From NCBI RefSeq assembly GCF_029714945.1, contig NZ_CP121634.1, forward strand, positions 868,001 to 932,000: DNA of 64,000 nt, given 5' to 3'. How positions within the stretch are numbered: position 1 is the stretch's first letter; each line of letters opens with the position of its first letter. Positions 35,405 through 44,215 of the stretch are shown here, in pieces. The notes under the pieces were generated by a model. The model worked only from the letters and a program-made list of their open reading frames with translations. It was not told where the DNA came from and did not search any database. Both the position numbers and the translations under genes were made by a program. This DNA comes from Bradyrhizobium sp. CIAT3101 (lineage in GTDB: Bacteria > Pseudomonadota > Alphaproteobacteria > Rhizobiales > Xanthobacteraceae).

Positions 35405-36877
35405 CTAGTCGTCAAACATCTTCGGCGGCACGAACCCGCCGAACTCGCGTTCGATCAGTTCGGCCAGCCTCAAGGGCGTGCGGTCCTCCAGCCACGGGCC
35501 GACGATCTGGACGCCGATCGGCAGGCCGTCCGGCGCGAAGCCGGTCGGGATTGCGGTCGAGGGCAGGCCGGGAAGCGTGGCGATGCCGGGCCAGGCGAGC
35601 TGGTCGGTATAGACGTGCTCCTTGCCATCGATCACGATACGGCGCTGCTCCTGATCCGGCGAATGATCGTGCGGATAGGCTGGTGTCGGCATGATCGGGC
35701 AGATCACTGCATCGAAGGATGTGAACAGCTCGCGCCATTGTGCGCGCAACCGTGTCCGGCCGACGGTCGCGGTCACCCAGTCGCGATGGCTGAGCGCGAT
35801 GCCGCGAAGGCGTTCGGCCTGCAGGCTGTTGTTGCCGGCCGGCAGGGTGGCGGCCGCGGCGACCGCGCCTGCGTAGAATTCGCTCGGGAAGCTGGCGGCA
35901 AGAAACGACAGCAGCATCCGCATATAGAGGCGCGAGGACGCCGCGAAATCCGGCAGCAGCGGACTGCTGCGCTCGATTCTGACGCCCGCCTTGGCGAGAT
36001 TGTCGGCGAGCGTGTTGATGCTGCCGCGCACCGCGGTGTCGGTCGGCAGCACCGGATCGGTATCGATCACGAGGACGCGGAAATCCTTTAGCGCGCCGTG
36101 ACGCGCAGGCGGCAGCTCGAGCCTGTAGGCCTTGCCGTTGTCGATTGGGTCCGGCCCGGCCATGACGTCGAGCAGCAAGGATAGATCGCCGGCGCTGCGC
36201 GCCATCGGGCCGATCACGGCGAGATCGCGCTCATAGGCTAGCGACGGGGCCGGCGGCGCCGTGTGGCCGCGAGAGGGCAACAGATCGAAGGTCGGCTTGT
36301 GTGCGTAGACACCGCAATGAAACGCGGGCACGCGCAGCGAGCCTCCGATATCCGAGCCGAGCGAGAGCGGACCGTAGCCCGCGGCGAGCGCCGCCGACGA
36401 GCCGCCGGATGAACCGCCCGGGGTGCGGCCGAGATCGTAGGGATTGTTGGTGGTGCCGTAGATGTCGTTGTAGCTCTGCCAGTCGGCGAGCGCGACCGGC
36501 ACGTTGGTCTTGCCGAGCACGACGGTGCCGGCGTCCTTGACCCGCGTGACCGGCAGCGAATCTTCCTTGGCAATGAAATCCTTTTGCGCTGGATTCCCCC
36601 ACGTCGTCGGCAGGCCGGCGATGTTGTAGGATTCCTTCACCGTCATCGGTAGGCCGAGCAGCGGCTTGCGCTCGCCGCGGGCCAATGCGGCATCCGCATC
36701 ACGCGCGGCGCTCAGCGCGCGATCGAAGTCTCGCACGCAGATCGCGTTGACCTTGCCGTCGTGACGCTCGATGCGGTCGATCGCGTCCTGCGTGAGCTCG
36801 ACAGCTGAGACTTTCTTCGCTGCCAAAGCGGCCGACAGTTCGACCGCGCTCTTGTAACTCCATTCCGATTTCGCCAC
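35405..36877 (-). CDS. Amidase signature family enzyme
   Basis: A 490-residue amidase with the catalytic triad K81 (PMTVKESYN), cis-S156 (PGGSSGGS) and nucleophile S180 (GSDIGGSLRVP). The start is taken as the GTG at 36877, which has AGGAG 7 bases upstream; the much longer open frame beyond it overlaps mbfA and has no signal. It hydrolyses a carboxamide to acid and ammonia; the substrate is unknown. It lies 98 bases downstream of mbfA on the same strand but has an unrelated function. Confidence 0.88.
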   Translation of the reverse strand: MAKSEWSYKSAVELSAALAAKKVSAVELTQDAIDRIERHDGKVNAICVRDFDRALSAARDADAALARGERKPLLGLPMTVKESYNIAGLPTTWGNPAQKDFIAKEDSLPVTRVKDAGTVVLGKTNVPVALADWQSYNDIYGTTNNPYDLGRTPGGSSGGSSAALAAGYGPLSLGSDIGGSLRVPAFHCGVYAHKPTFDLLPSRGHTAPPAPSLAYERDLAVIGPMARSAGDLSLLLDVMAGPDPIDNGKAYRLELPPARHGALKDFRVLVIDTDPVLPTDTAVRGSINTLADNLAKAGVRIERSSPLLPDFAASSRLYMRMLLSFLAASFPSEFYAGAVAAAATLPAGNNSLQAERLRGIALSHRDWVTATVGRTRLRAQWRELFTSFDAVICPIMPTPAYPHDHSPDQEQRRIVIDGKEHVYTDQLAWPGIATLPGLPSTAIPTGFAPDGLPIGVQIVGPWLEDRTPLRLAELIEREFGGFVPPKMFDD

Positions 36878-36975
36878 GACATGCTCCTGCGCTTCACCTG
36901 GGGGATGATGCGCAGTTTGCCGGAAGGCCGCAACCGCCGTTTGATCGCGATTGCCATGCCGTGGTGCGGAATGCC

Positions 36976-37947
36976 TCAGGCCGCCCCGATCAAGATCCCC
37001 ACCGCCAGCACGATGGCGCCGCCGAGCACGATCTGGAATACGGCCTGCAGGAACGGTGTGTCCATGTAGCGTGCGCGGATGAAGGCGATCGCCCAGAGCT
37101 CGAAGAACACGACGATGCCGGCGATTCCCGTCGCGATCCAAAACGCGTTGGCCCAGTGATCGGGCACGAGATAGGGCATGGTGTGTCCAAGCCCGCCGAG
37201 TGTCGTCATCGCGCCGCAGGTGATGCCGCGCAGCCAGGGTGAGCCGCGCCCGGTGAGGGAGCCGTCGTCGGATAGCGCTTCCGCAAATCCCATGCTGATT
37301 CCGGCGCCGATCGAAGCGGCGAGGCCGACCAGAAACGTCTGCCAATTCTGGTGCGTGGCGAAGGCCGCCGCGAACAGCGGCGCCAGCGTCGAGACCGAGC
37401 CGTCCATCAGGCCGGCGAGGCCCGGCTGCACATATTGCAGCACGAACATCCGCCGCCGCGTGCGGTCTTCTTCCGCGCGCACGTCGGGCTTCAAGATCTC
37501 GTCGGTGAGCGCGACCGCGCGGTTCTCATGGTGCTTCTCTTCTTCGGCAAGGTCGCCGAGCAGGCGGCGTACGCCGACATCCTCGGCCTGTTCGGCGGCG
37601 CGCGCGTAGAAGCGCTCGGCCTCGAGCTCCATGGTCTCGACCTCCTTGCGGATCGTGTCGAGCGGCAGGTTCTTGGTCAGCCAGATCGGGCGCCGGCGCA
37701 GGAAGCCTTTGACGTCCTCGCGCCGGATCGGCGGCAGATGCGGACCGAAACGCTCTTCATAGAGTTGCAGCAGGCGGTGCCGATGGCCGCGCTCTTCTTC
37801 GGCCATCTCCTCGAAGATCTTCGCCGTATCCGGATAACGTTCCCGCAAGTCCTCGGCGAAGCTCATATAGATGCGGCTGTCCTCCTCCTCGGAGGAGATC
37901 GCGACCGCAAGCACCTCGCGCTCGGTCAGATCGGCAAAATTCTTCAC
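36976..37947 (-). CDS. mbfA: Membrane-bound ferritin-like iron exporter MbfA
   Basis: A 323-residue protein in two parts. The N-terminal ferritin-like domain (~1-160) has EExxH iron ligands E51-E52/H55 (EERGHRH) and E135-E137/H139 (EEEKHHENR). The C-terminal VIT1/CCC1-like membrane domain (~175-323) includes GLMDGSVSTLAPLFAAAFA. The family exports excess iron in Bradyrhizobium and Agrobacterium. The GTG start at 37947 has AGGG upstream. A perfect Irr-box palindrome lies 18-38 bases before the start, which fits repression under iron limitation as known for these species. Confidence 0.92.
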   Translation of the reverse strand: MKNFADLTEREVLAVAISSEEEDSRIYMSFAEDLRERYPDTAKIFEEMAEEERGHRHRLLQLYEERFGPHLPPIRREDVKGFLRRRPIWLTKNLPLDTIRKEVETMELEAERFYARAAEQAEDVGVRRLLGDLAEEEKHHENRAVALTDEILKPDVRAEEDRTRRRMFVLQYVQPGLAGLMDGSVSTLAPLFAAAFATHQNWQTFLVGLAASIGAGISMGFAEALSDDGSLTGRGSPWLRGITCGAMTTLGGLGHTMPYLVPDHWANAFWIATGIAGIVVFFELWAIAFIRARYMDTPFLQAVFQIVLGGAIVLAVGILIGAA

Positions 37948-37964
37948 GACGGCCCTGTCTCACT

Positions 37965-37985
37965 AGTTTAGAATAATTCTAAACT
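37965..37985 (-). promoter_or_regulatory. ICE/Irr-box operator in front of mbfA
   Basis: A perfect inverted repeat of ten bases on each side of one central base: left arm AGTTTAGAAT, right arm ATTCTAAACT. It contains TTTAGAA and TTCTAAA, matching the iron control element bound by Irr in rhizobia. Its place just upstream of the mbfA start implies control of iron efflux by heme/iron status. Confidence 0.85.
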
Positions 37986-38014
37986 ATATAGGACGCCGTG
38001 GTTCCCGGGTCAAA

Positions 38015-39163
38015 TCACGCGGTGCGGGCCTTTTCCAGGAAGTCCAGCAGCAGCCGGCTGACCTCGGCGGGCTGCTCCTGCTGCACCCAATGGCCGGCAC
38101 CGTCGACGAGATGACAGCCGAGCATCCTCGTGCAGCCGCGTCCCTGCATCGCCTCGAACACGCCGGGGCGTTGATAAGTGCCCCAATCCTGCTTGCCCGA
38201 GATGAAGCACGAGGGCACGTCGATGCTGCGGCCCGAGAACAGCTGCATCTCGCTGTTGAGCATGCCCGTCGTGCCGTAGCGATACCATTGCAGGCCGCCC
38301 TGGAATCCGGTGCGGCCATATTCGGCGCTGTAGTAAGCGAGCTCGCTGTCCGGCAGCCATCGATTGGCGGCGATCGCAGCCGGCGAGGGCATCTCCATCG
38401 CGACCGTTTCGGCCATGGTCTCGCCGAGGTCCATTACGTAATAAGTCGGCAGCTTTGCGAGCTCGCCTGCAGACCACGACTTCAGCGGATAAGGCTTGTT
38501 GTCGATCCAGTCCGCGCTCTTGTGATGATAATAGGCCCGCAGGAAATCATGCACGCCTTGCGGCGCGTGCTGCATGTCGGCGTTGGCGGCGCGCGTCGCG
38601 TAGTACCATTGATAATGGATGCGCGGGCGCGGCAGCGCGGCGAGTTCGCGATGGACGGGATCCTCGACCGCAGTCTTCGCCGGACCATCGGCCGTATTGA
38701 ACGGCAGCGGGGGCGCCCCGCCGAACGGCGCGCTCATCAACGTCACCGAGCGAAACACGTCGGGCCGGATCAGCGCGCACCACGCTGCGACCGGGCTGCC
38801 GAAATCGTGTCCGGCGAGGTCCACCTGCCGGTAGCCGAACGCCGACACCAAAGCGAGCGCGTCGCGCGCGAGGTTGAGAAGAGAGAACGGGATGAGATCG
38901 CCGTCGTAATCGGCGGTCCAGCCGGTGGTGCGGCCATAGCCGCGCTGGTCGGGTGCGAGCACGTGATAGCCGGCGGCGGCCAGCGTCGGCATCACCTTGC
39001 GCCAGGAGAAGGCGAGCTCGGGAAACCCGTGCAGCAGCAGGATACAGGGACGGCCCCTGGTCTCGAAGCCGGCTTCGAGCACATGCATGCGCAAGCCGTT
39101 GATGCCGTCGACGTATCGCGATCGGATGCCGGCGGGGAGAGGAATGTCGGGGAGTGTGCTCAT
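38015..39163 (-). CDS. Alpha/beta-hydrolase, epoxide-hydrolase-like
   Basis: A 382-residue protein with the HGFPE oxyanion motif (45-49), nucleophile D120 in AGHDFGSP and catalytic H358 in GAGHWVQQEQP. An Asp nucleophile points to epoxide or haloalkane chemistry rather than esterase activity; a cap domain lies at ~150-290 with tyrosines (YQWYYATR). It probably opens epoxides to diols for detoxification or degradation. The start has GGAGAG upstream. It belongs to a minus-strand run of hydrolases. Confidence 0.85.
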   Translation of the reverse strand: MSTLPDIPLPAGIRSRYVDGINGLRMHVLEAGFETRGRPCILLLHGFPELAFSWRKVMPTLAAAGYHVLAPDQRGYGRTTGWTADYDGDLIPFSLLNLARDALALVSAFGYRQVDLAGHDFGSPVAAWCALIRPDVFRSVTLMSAPFGGAPPLPFNTADGPAKTAVEDPVHRELAALPRPRIHYQWYYATRAANADMQHAPQGVHDFLRAYYHHKSADWIDNKPYPLKSWSAGELAKLPTYYVMDLGETMAETVAMEMPSPAAIAANRWLPDSELAYYSAEYGRTGFQGGLQWYRYGTTGMLNSEMQLFSGRSIDVPSCFISGKQDWGTYQRPGVFEAMQGRGCTRMLGCHLVDGAGHWVQQEQPAEVSRLLLDFLEKARTA

Positions 39164-39186
39164 TGATTCTCTCCACTCGGGCAGTA

Positions 39187-39280
39187 CCGTAGGGTGGGCA
39201 AAAGGCGCAAAGCGCCGTGCCCACGTCTATCCAGTACGGCAACAGAAACGTGGGCACGCTACGCTTTGCCCACCCTACGG
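39187..39280. repeat. Family B palindromic repeat, copy 3
   Basis: Outer arms CCGTAGGGTGGGCAAA and TTTGCCCACCCTACGG, inner arms GTGCCCACG and CGTGGGCAC, all inverted. Confidence 0.87.
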
Positions 39281-39293
39281 CATCTCGGCTAGA

Positions 39294-40163
39294 TCAAACC
39301 GCCGCACACACGAACGCGTTGCCCATGCGCTTGATCTTCCCCACCGATGGTGACGGAAAATGCGCCGTGCAGCACAGCGTGTCGGTGTCGCAATAGCGTT
39401 CCAGGAAGCTGCGCCGCGTCGTGGCCGCCTTGGCCGGATCGGCGTCGAACTTGATCGACAGCTCCGGATAGAGCGTCTGCAGCGGCGAATGCATGAGGTC
39501 GCCGGAGAACACGGCATCGTCCTTGCCGCGTCCCATCGCGATCGCGATATGGCCGGGCGTGTGGCCCGGCGTCGGCACGATGCGGACGTGATCGCCGATC
39601 TGGTGATCGTTGCTGACGAGCTCGTGCCGCTTGGCCTCGACCACTGGCAGCACGCTGTCGGCGAAGGGTGGGATCTCCGCCTTCGCATTCTCTGCGAACC
39701 AGTGGTCGTATTCCTGCTTGGCGAACACGTAGCGTGCCTTGGGGAAAGTGGGCACCCAGCGGCCGTTCTCCAGCCGCGTGTTCCAGCCGACGTGATCGAC
39801 ATGCAGATGCGTGCACATCACGAAGTCGATGTCATCGACGGCGACACCGGCGGCATTGAGCGCGCGCATATAGGTGTCGTCGGTCTTCATGTGCCACGCC
39901 GGCCGCTGTGGGCGGGGCTTGTCGTTGCCGACGCAGCTGTCAACCAGAATGGTGTGGTGTGGCGTCTTGATTACATAGGACTGGAAGCACAGGATCAGGA
40001 CGTCCTGATCGTCGAGTGCCTTGGCCTCTCGCATCCATGAGCGGTTCTCGGCCAGCACCTCCGGTGTCAGGCCCGGCAAGAAGTCCAGAGCGGGGAAGAA
40101 AGGGGCTTCCTGCTCGATGACGCGCTGGATGGTGAGATCGCCGACCGAATATTTCAGGCTCAT
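39294..40163 (-). CDS. MBL-fold metallo-hydrolase, paralogue 1
   Basis: A 289-residue metallo-beta-lactamase fold enzyme. The zinc-binding motif THLHVDHVGW (HxHxDH) is intact, with later ligands in PGHTPGH and the SGDLMH aspartate. No signal peptide is present, so it is cytoplasmic, probably hydrolysing a lactone or thioester-like substrate. It is a paralogue of the protein at 43233-44084 (both have HVDHVGWNTRL and PTFPxARY). It is 17 bases downstream of the serine hydrolase gene and likely in one operon. Confidence 0.9.
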   Translation of the reverse strand: MSLKYSVGDLTIQRVIEQEAPFFPALDFLPGLTPEVLAENRSWMREAKALDDQDVLILCFQSYVIKTPHHTILVDSCVGNDKPRPQRPAWHMKTDDTYMRALNAAGVAVDDIDFVMCTHLHVDHVGWNTRLENGRWVPTFPKARYVFAKQEYDHWFAENAKAEIPPFADSVLPVVEAKRHELVSNDHQIGDHVRIVPTPGHTPGHIAIAMGRGKDDAVFSGDLMHSPLQTLYPELSIKFDADPAKAATTRRSFLERYCDTDTLCCTAHFPSPSVGKIKRMGNAFVCAAV

Positions 40164-40180
40164 GCTCGCTTCCTTTGTGA

Positions 40181-41371
40181 TCAGTGCACGTCGCGCACGG
40201 ATGGAATGACGATATTGGAGAGGATGTCGATCGCGGCCACGCCCTCCTTGGGCTGGCCGTATTGCGCAGCAGTGGTCATCATGACGAGATCAAGCTCGGG
40301 CACAACGAAGATGCGCTGACCGCCCCAGCCGAAGGCAGCAACCCATTTGATCTCTTTGTCGCCGGCGAACGAGCGACCCATCCACCATTGATAACCATAG
40401 AATTGCGTGCTGCCGAAATAGCCGACGGCCTGGAAACGCGGCGTGATCGATTGTGCGATCCAGTCGGCCGAGACGATTTGCTGGCCGTTCCACAGGCCAC
40501 GATTGAGCACGAGCTGGCCGATCTTCGCCGCATCGCGCGGCCGCAAGCGCAGGCCCGCGGCCGCTGCGATCTTGCCGTTCTTGTAGGCCTTCCATTCGAC
40601 ATCGCTGATGCCGAGCGGCTGGAACAGTGCCTCGCGCGCGAACGCCTCCAGCGATGTCTTCGAGGTGCGCTCGATGATATTGCCGAGCAGCTCCGTGCTG
40701 CCACCACTATAGGTCCACAACGTATCGGGCGGTGCTGCGATCGGTCGCGACAACACATAGCCGAGCGGATCCGGCTCGACGACGAGATGCGGCTCGTCGT
40801 TTTTGGGGTCGGTCCAGGCTCGCGCCTCGTCCCATTTGAAGCCGGATGACATCGTCAGCAGATGGCGCAGCGTGATGGCGTCCCATCCCTCCTGCTTCAC
40901 CGCCGCATAATCAGGAAAGAATTTCAGGACGGGCTCATCGACGCCTGCGATGAGCTTGCGGTCGATCGCGATTCCGATCAGCAGCGAGGTCACGCTCTTG
41001 GATGCCGAGCGCATGTCGTGCTTCGTCGTGGCGGTGAACTCGTACTGGCCGTCGGGCTGTCCCCAGGGCTGGTCGTAGCCGGGAAAATATTGCTCGAAGA
41101 CGAGCTTGCCATGCCTGACGACGACGACCGAATGGACCGCGGTTGACCGCTGCGCGAGCCGCGCGGCGATGGTGCACAGCTTCGCGCCGTCCATGCCGAC
41201 AGTGTCGGGCGAGGCGATCTCCCAGCCATCGTCGATCGATGACGGCGCTCCGCAGGCCTGGCCTTGTTGTCCGGGCGGCGTGCTCTCGGCCCGCAGGGTG
41301 GTGGCTGAGATGGAAAGTGCGAGCACAAGACCCGCGCTGAGACCAGTGAACCGGGAGAATTGATCGCGCAT
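40181..41371 (-). CDS. Periplasmic serine hydrolase, class C beta-lactamase/esterase family
   Basis: A 396-residue protein with a Sec signal peptide (~1-29, ending TTLRA). The active-site SxxK is S122-A-S-K125 (RSASKSV) and the YxN-like motif reads YSG at ~221, as in esterase-type members rather than true beta-lactamases. A late GWGGQ segment replaces KTG. The second ATG (41371) is chosen because GGGAG lies 7 bases before it; the first ATG is too close to that box. It may cleave an ester or amide in the periplasm. It sits just upstream of an MBL hydrolase gene. Confidence 0.85.
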   Translation of the reverse strand: MRDQFSRFTGLSAGLVLALSISATTLRAESTPPGQQGQACGAPSSIDDGWEIASPDTVGMDGAKLCTIAARLAQRSTAVHSVVVVRHGKLVFEQYFPGYDQPWGQPDGQYEFTATTKHDMRSASKSVTSLLIGIAIDRKLIAGVDEPVLKFFPDYAAVKQEGWDAITLRHLLTMSSGFKWDEARAWTDPKNDEPHLVVEPDPLGYVLSRPIAAPPDTLWTYSGGSTELLGNIIERTSKTSLEAFAREALFQPLGISDVEWKAYKNGKIAAAAGLRLRPRDAAKIGQLVLNRGLWNGQQIVSADWIAQSITPRFQAVGYFGSTQFYGYQWWMGRSFAGDKEIKWVAAFGWGGQRIFVVPELDLVMMTTAAQYGQPKEGVAAIDILSNIVIPSVRDVH

Positions 41372-41393
41372 CGTCATTCTCCCGGCACTGTCG

Positions 41394-42005
41394 CTACGCC
41401 GCTGGCGGCACCGAAATCTTCACCGAGGGCCGCTCCAGCATCTTCTGATGGAACGCGTCGAGTTTCGGATAGGCCTTGCGCCAGCCGCAATCGGCGAAGC
41501 GGAAGTCGGCATAGCCGAGCACGCAAACGAGGCCGATCTGCGAGATGTCGAACGGGCCGTTCAGCACATCGGGCATGTTCTCGAAGCGCGCCATGCCGGT
41601 CCAGGCCCGGTTCCAGTGGTCGTCGGACCATGCCTGCCATTGCAGGCCCTGCGGCCGTACCATCTTCTCGTAGCGGCACAGCAGCATGGAATCGAGCATG
41701 CCGTTGATCAGCGAATGATTGGTCTTGGCCTTCCAGCGCCGCGGGCCGTAAGACGGGATCAAATTGCCGCCGGCCATCTCGTTGAGATATTCGACGATGA
41801 CGTAGGAATCCAGGATGACGTCGCCGTCATTGGTGATGAGCACCGGCAGCTTCTTCAGCGGCGTGATCTTCGAATAGTCCTCGTTCACCGTGCCCGGCGC
41901 GACGGTCGCCGGCGTGAATTCGATCTTGTCGATCAGCCCGAGCTCGATCGCTGCGATGCGCACCTTGCGGGCAAAGGGCGAGGCGGCGGAGAAGGAGAGT
42001 TTCAT
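41394..42005 (-). CDS. Glutathione S-transferase family protein
   Basis: A 203-residue protein. The thioredoxin-like N-terminal domain begins MKLSFSAASPFARKVRIAAIELG, with the SP-FARKVR motif in the position of the active-site Ser/Cys. It continues to DGDVILDSYVIVEYL, the glutathione gamma-glutamyl binding motif. An all-helical C-terminal domain follows. It probably conjugates or reduces electrophiles. The start ATG at 42005 is chosen because the 5' extension runs through a family C repeat. Part of the minus-strand hydrolase run. Confidence 0.88.
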   Translation of the reverse strand: MKLSFSAASPFARKVRIAAIELGLIDKIEFTPATVAPGTVNEDYSKITPLKKLPVLITNDGDVILDSYVIVEYLNEMAGGNLIPSYGPRRWKAKTNHSLINGMLDSMLLCRYEKMVRPQGLQWQAWSDDHWNRAWTGMARFENMPDVLNGPFDISQIGLVCVLGYADFRFADCGWRKAYPKLDAFHQKMLERPSVKISVPPAA

Positions 42006-42032
42006 GGGATGTCCTCTATCGAGACAGACGGT

Positions 42033-42179
42033 CCTCATCCTGAGGAGCGCGCCTCTTGGCGCGCGTCTCGAAGGATGGACAACGAGGTATCTTCGCTCGT
42101 CACCCGGCGCGAACGTCGGGCGACTTTTTTCCTGGCACATCCTTCGAGACGCGCGCGTTGCGCGCTCCTCAGGATGAGG
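42033..42179. repeat. Family C palindromic repeat, copy 2
   Basis: CCTCATCCTGAGGAGCGCGC at the left and GCGCGCTCCTCAGGATGAGG (shortened arms) at the right are inverted; inner arms GCGCGTCTCGAAGGAT and ATCCTTCGAGACGCGC also pair. Confidence 0.85.
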
Positions 42180-42194
42180 GCGGAGGACGGCGAC

Positions 42195-43037
42195 TTACGC
42201 CGCGACGATCTCCTGGCGCTGCTCGCCGAGGCCTTCGATGCCGAGCGTGACGACGTCGCCGACATTGAGGAAGGTCGGCGGCTTCATGCCGAGGCCGACG
42301 CCGGGCGGGGTGCCGGTGGTGATGATGTCGCCCGGCAGCAGCGTCATGAACTGCGAGACGTAGGAGATGCACTTGGCCATCGAGAAGATCATGGTCTTGG
42401 TCGAGCCGGTCTGGCGGCGCTGACCGTTGACGTCGAGCCACATCGACAGGTTCTGCACGTCCTTGATCTCGTCCTTGGTGGCGAGCCAGGGGCCGACCGG
42501 GCCGAACGTGTCGTGCGACTTGCCCTTGGTCCACTGACCCAGGCGCTCGGTCTGGAAGGCGCGCTCGGAGACATCGTTGCAGACGCAATAGCCGGCGACG
42601 TAGTTCAGGGCATCGGCTTCCGAGATGTATTTTGCCTGGGTACCGATGATCGCGGCGATCTCGACTTCCCAGTCGAGCTTGGTCGAGCCGCGCGGCTTCT
42701 CGACCTTGTCGTTCGGGCCGGACAGCGAGGTGTTGGCCTTCATGAAGATGATCGGCTCGGTCGGAATGGCGGCGCCGGTCTCCTTGGCGTGGTCGCTGTA
42801 ATTGAGGCCGATCGCGACGAATTTCGAGATGCCGGTAACGGGCGCGCCGAACCGCGGCTTGCCGGACACGGCAGGCAGCGAGGCGGGATCGATCGCCGCC
42901 AGCTTCTTCAGGGACTCCGGCGAATAGGCCTCGCCGGTGAAATCCTTCACATGCGCCGACAGGTCGCGCAACTGGCCGGATTTGTCGATCAGGCCGGGCT
43001 TTTCCGCACCCTTTTCGCCGTAACGAACAAGCTTCAT
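42195..43037 (-). CDS. Fumarylacetoacetate hydrolase (FAH) family protein
   Basis: A 280-residue protein with the FAH catalytic core (~70-275). IGLNYSDHAKETG, the metal-binding pattern EVEIAAIIG (E-x-E with later D) and ITTGTPPGVGLGMKPP are diagnostic. It hydrolyses or decarboxylates a beta-diketo acid, or isomerises the related enol, in aromatic degradation. The ATG at 43037 has GGGAGAAACC upstream, and the longer frame through the family B repeat is rejected. It is similar in type to, but distinct from, the FAH gene at 57178. Confidence 0.9.
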   Translation of the reverse strand: MKLVRYGEKGAEKPGLIDKSGQLRDLSAHVKDFTGEAYSPESLKKLAAIDPASLPAVSGKPRFGAPVTGISKFVAIGLNYSDHAKETGAAIPTEPIIFMKANTSLSGPNDKVEKPRGSTKLDWEVEIAAIIGTQAKYISEADALNYVAGYCVCNDVSERAFQTERLGQWTKGKSHDTFGPVGPWLATKDEIKDVQNLSMWLDVNGQRRQTGSTKTMIFSMAKCISYVSQFMTLLPGDIITTGTPPGVGLGMKPPTFLNVGDVVTLGIEGLGEQRQEIVAA

Positions 43038-43138
43038 TCTGGTTTCTCCCTTGGGATGGACTGATCGGTTGAATAGCTTCATGGAACAGCGCGGCGGGAA
43101 ATTCAACCGCGGAAAAGGGGTGCATTGCAGCCCTTCAT

Positions 43139-43228
43139 TGTAGGGTGGGTTAGCCGTAGGCGTAACCCACCACATCTGCCTCCACAGAAACAGAAGAGGT
43201 GGGTTACGCTTCGCTAACCCACCCTACG
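43139..43228. repeat. Family B palindromic repeat, copy 4 (variant)
   Basis: GTAGGGTGGGTTAGCC at the left and GCTAACCCACCCTAC at the right are inverted, with TAACCCACC / GGTGGGTTA inner arms. It differs from the other copies by GGTTA in place of GCAAA. Confidence 0.85.
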
Positions 43229-43232
43229 AATC

Positions 43233-44084
43233 CTACGATCCCAGCGCCTCGAACCTGAACGCGTCGCCGTCCCGCTTGATGTGCCCGGCCGAGAAATGTC
43301 CGCCGATCACCAGGGTCGGAGTGTCGGCAAAGCGCGAGAATATCGTGTGCCGGCTCGCCGCTGACTGGGCGGGATCGCTGTCGACGACGGAGCACCAGTC
43401 GAGATGCGCCATCTGGCAGGGATGATGGGCCACATCGCCGCTGAGCAGCCCCCGCTCACCGGCGGACTCGATCAGGACGCTCATGTGCCCGGGGCTGTGG
43501 CCGGGGGTCGGGATCACGCTGATCTCCTCGCAGAGCCGGTGGTCGCTCGGGATCAAGTCGACCAGGCCCGCATCGACGACCGGCTTCACGGAATCGTTGA
43601 ACACCGCGACCTTGTCCGGCTCGGCCGAATAGTCACGCCAATATTCATATTCGGTCTTGCCGAACAGATAGCGCGCGCCGGGGAAGGTCGGCACCCATTT
43701 GCCCCCGACTAGCCGTGTGTTCCAGCCGACGTGATCGACGTGAAGATGGGTGCACAGCACGGTGTCGATGCTGTCCGGGGGAAAGCCCGCCGCCGCCATG
43801 ATCTCGAGGAATGGCGTGTCGCGGTTATTCCAGACCGGGACGCCGCGGCCCTGCTTGTCGTTGCCGAGCCCGGTATCGACCAGGATGCGGCGCGACGGCG
43901 TCTCCACCACCAGCGAATGGATCGACATTTTCAGCCGACCTTCCTCGGTGGCGAAATGCGGGATCAGCCAGGGCAGTTTCCGGATTTCGTCGTTGGTTGC
44001 GGCCGGCAGGATGAAGCGGGTCGAGCCGACCGTCTCCATTTCGACGAGCTTTGTGATCTTGACGTTGCCGACCTGCCACTGCAT
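43233..44084 (-). CDS. MBL-fold metallo-hydrolase, paralogue 2
   Basis: A 283-residue zinc hydrolase with intact THLHVDHVGW, PGHSPGH and SGDVAHH ligands. The start ATG at 44084 (MQWQVGNVKITKLVEMETVG) has GAGGG 9-13 bases upstream; an ATG at 44099 or 44144 would add 5 or 20 residues. A paralogue lies at 39294-40163 in the same gene run, so the two may act on successive intermediates or be redundant. Substrate unknown. Confidence 0.88.
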   Translation of the reverse strand: MQWQVGNVKITKLVEMETVGSTRFILPAATNDEIRKLPWLIPHFATEEGRLKMSIHSLVVETPSRRILVDTGLGNDKQGRGVPVWNNRDTPFLEIMAAAGFPPDSIDTVLCTHLHVDHVGWNTRLVGGKWVPTFPGARYLFGKTEYEYWRDYSAEPDKVAVFNDSVKPVVDAGLVDLIPSDHRLCEEISVIPTPGHSPGHMSVLIESAGERGLLSGDVAHHPCQMAHLDWCSVVDSDPAQSAASRHTIFSRFADTPTLVIGGHFSAGHIKRDGDAFRFEALGS

Positions 44085-44215
44085 CGGGCGTGCCCTCATT
44101 TTCTTGCTTTCGCGAAAGATGCGGTCTTCCACCGTCGAACGCAATGGATCATCTGTCGTGATGTTGCGTTATCCGGGGAGGCTGGAACCAGCCAAACGAC
44201 CAGCAGGGGGAGCCC

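Noticed and set aside
36878..37345. N-terminal extension of the amidase at 35405 to 37345
   Set aside because: It overlaps mbfA in another frame; the GTG at 36877 has a proper ribosome binding site and gives the normal family length.
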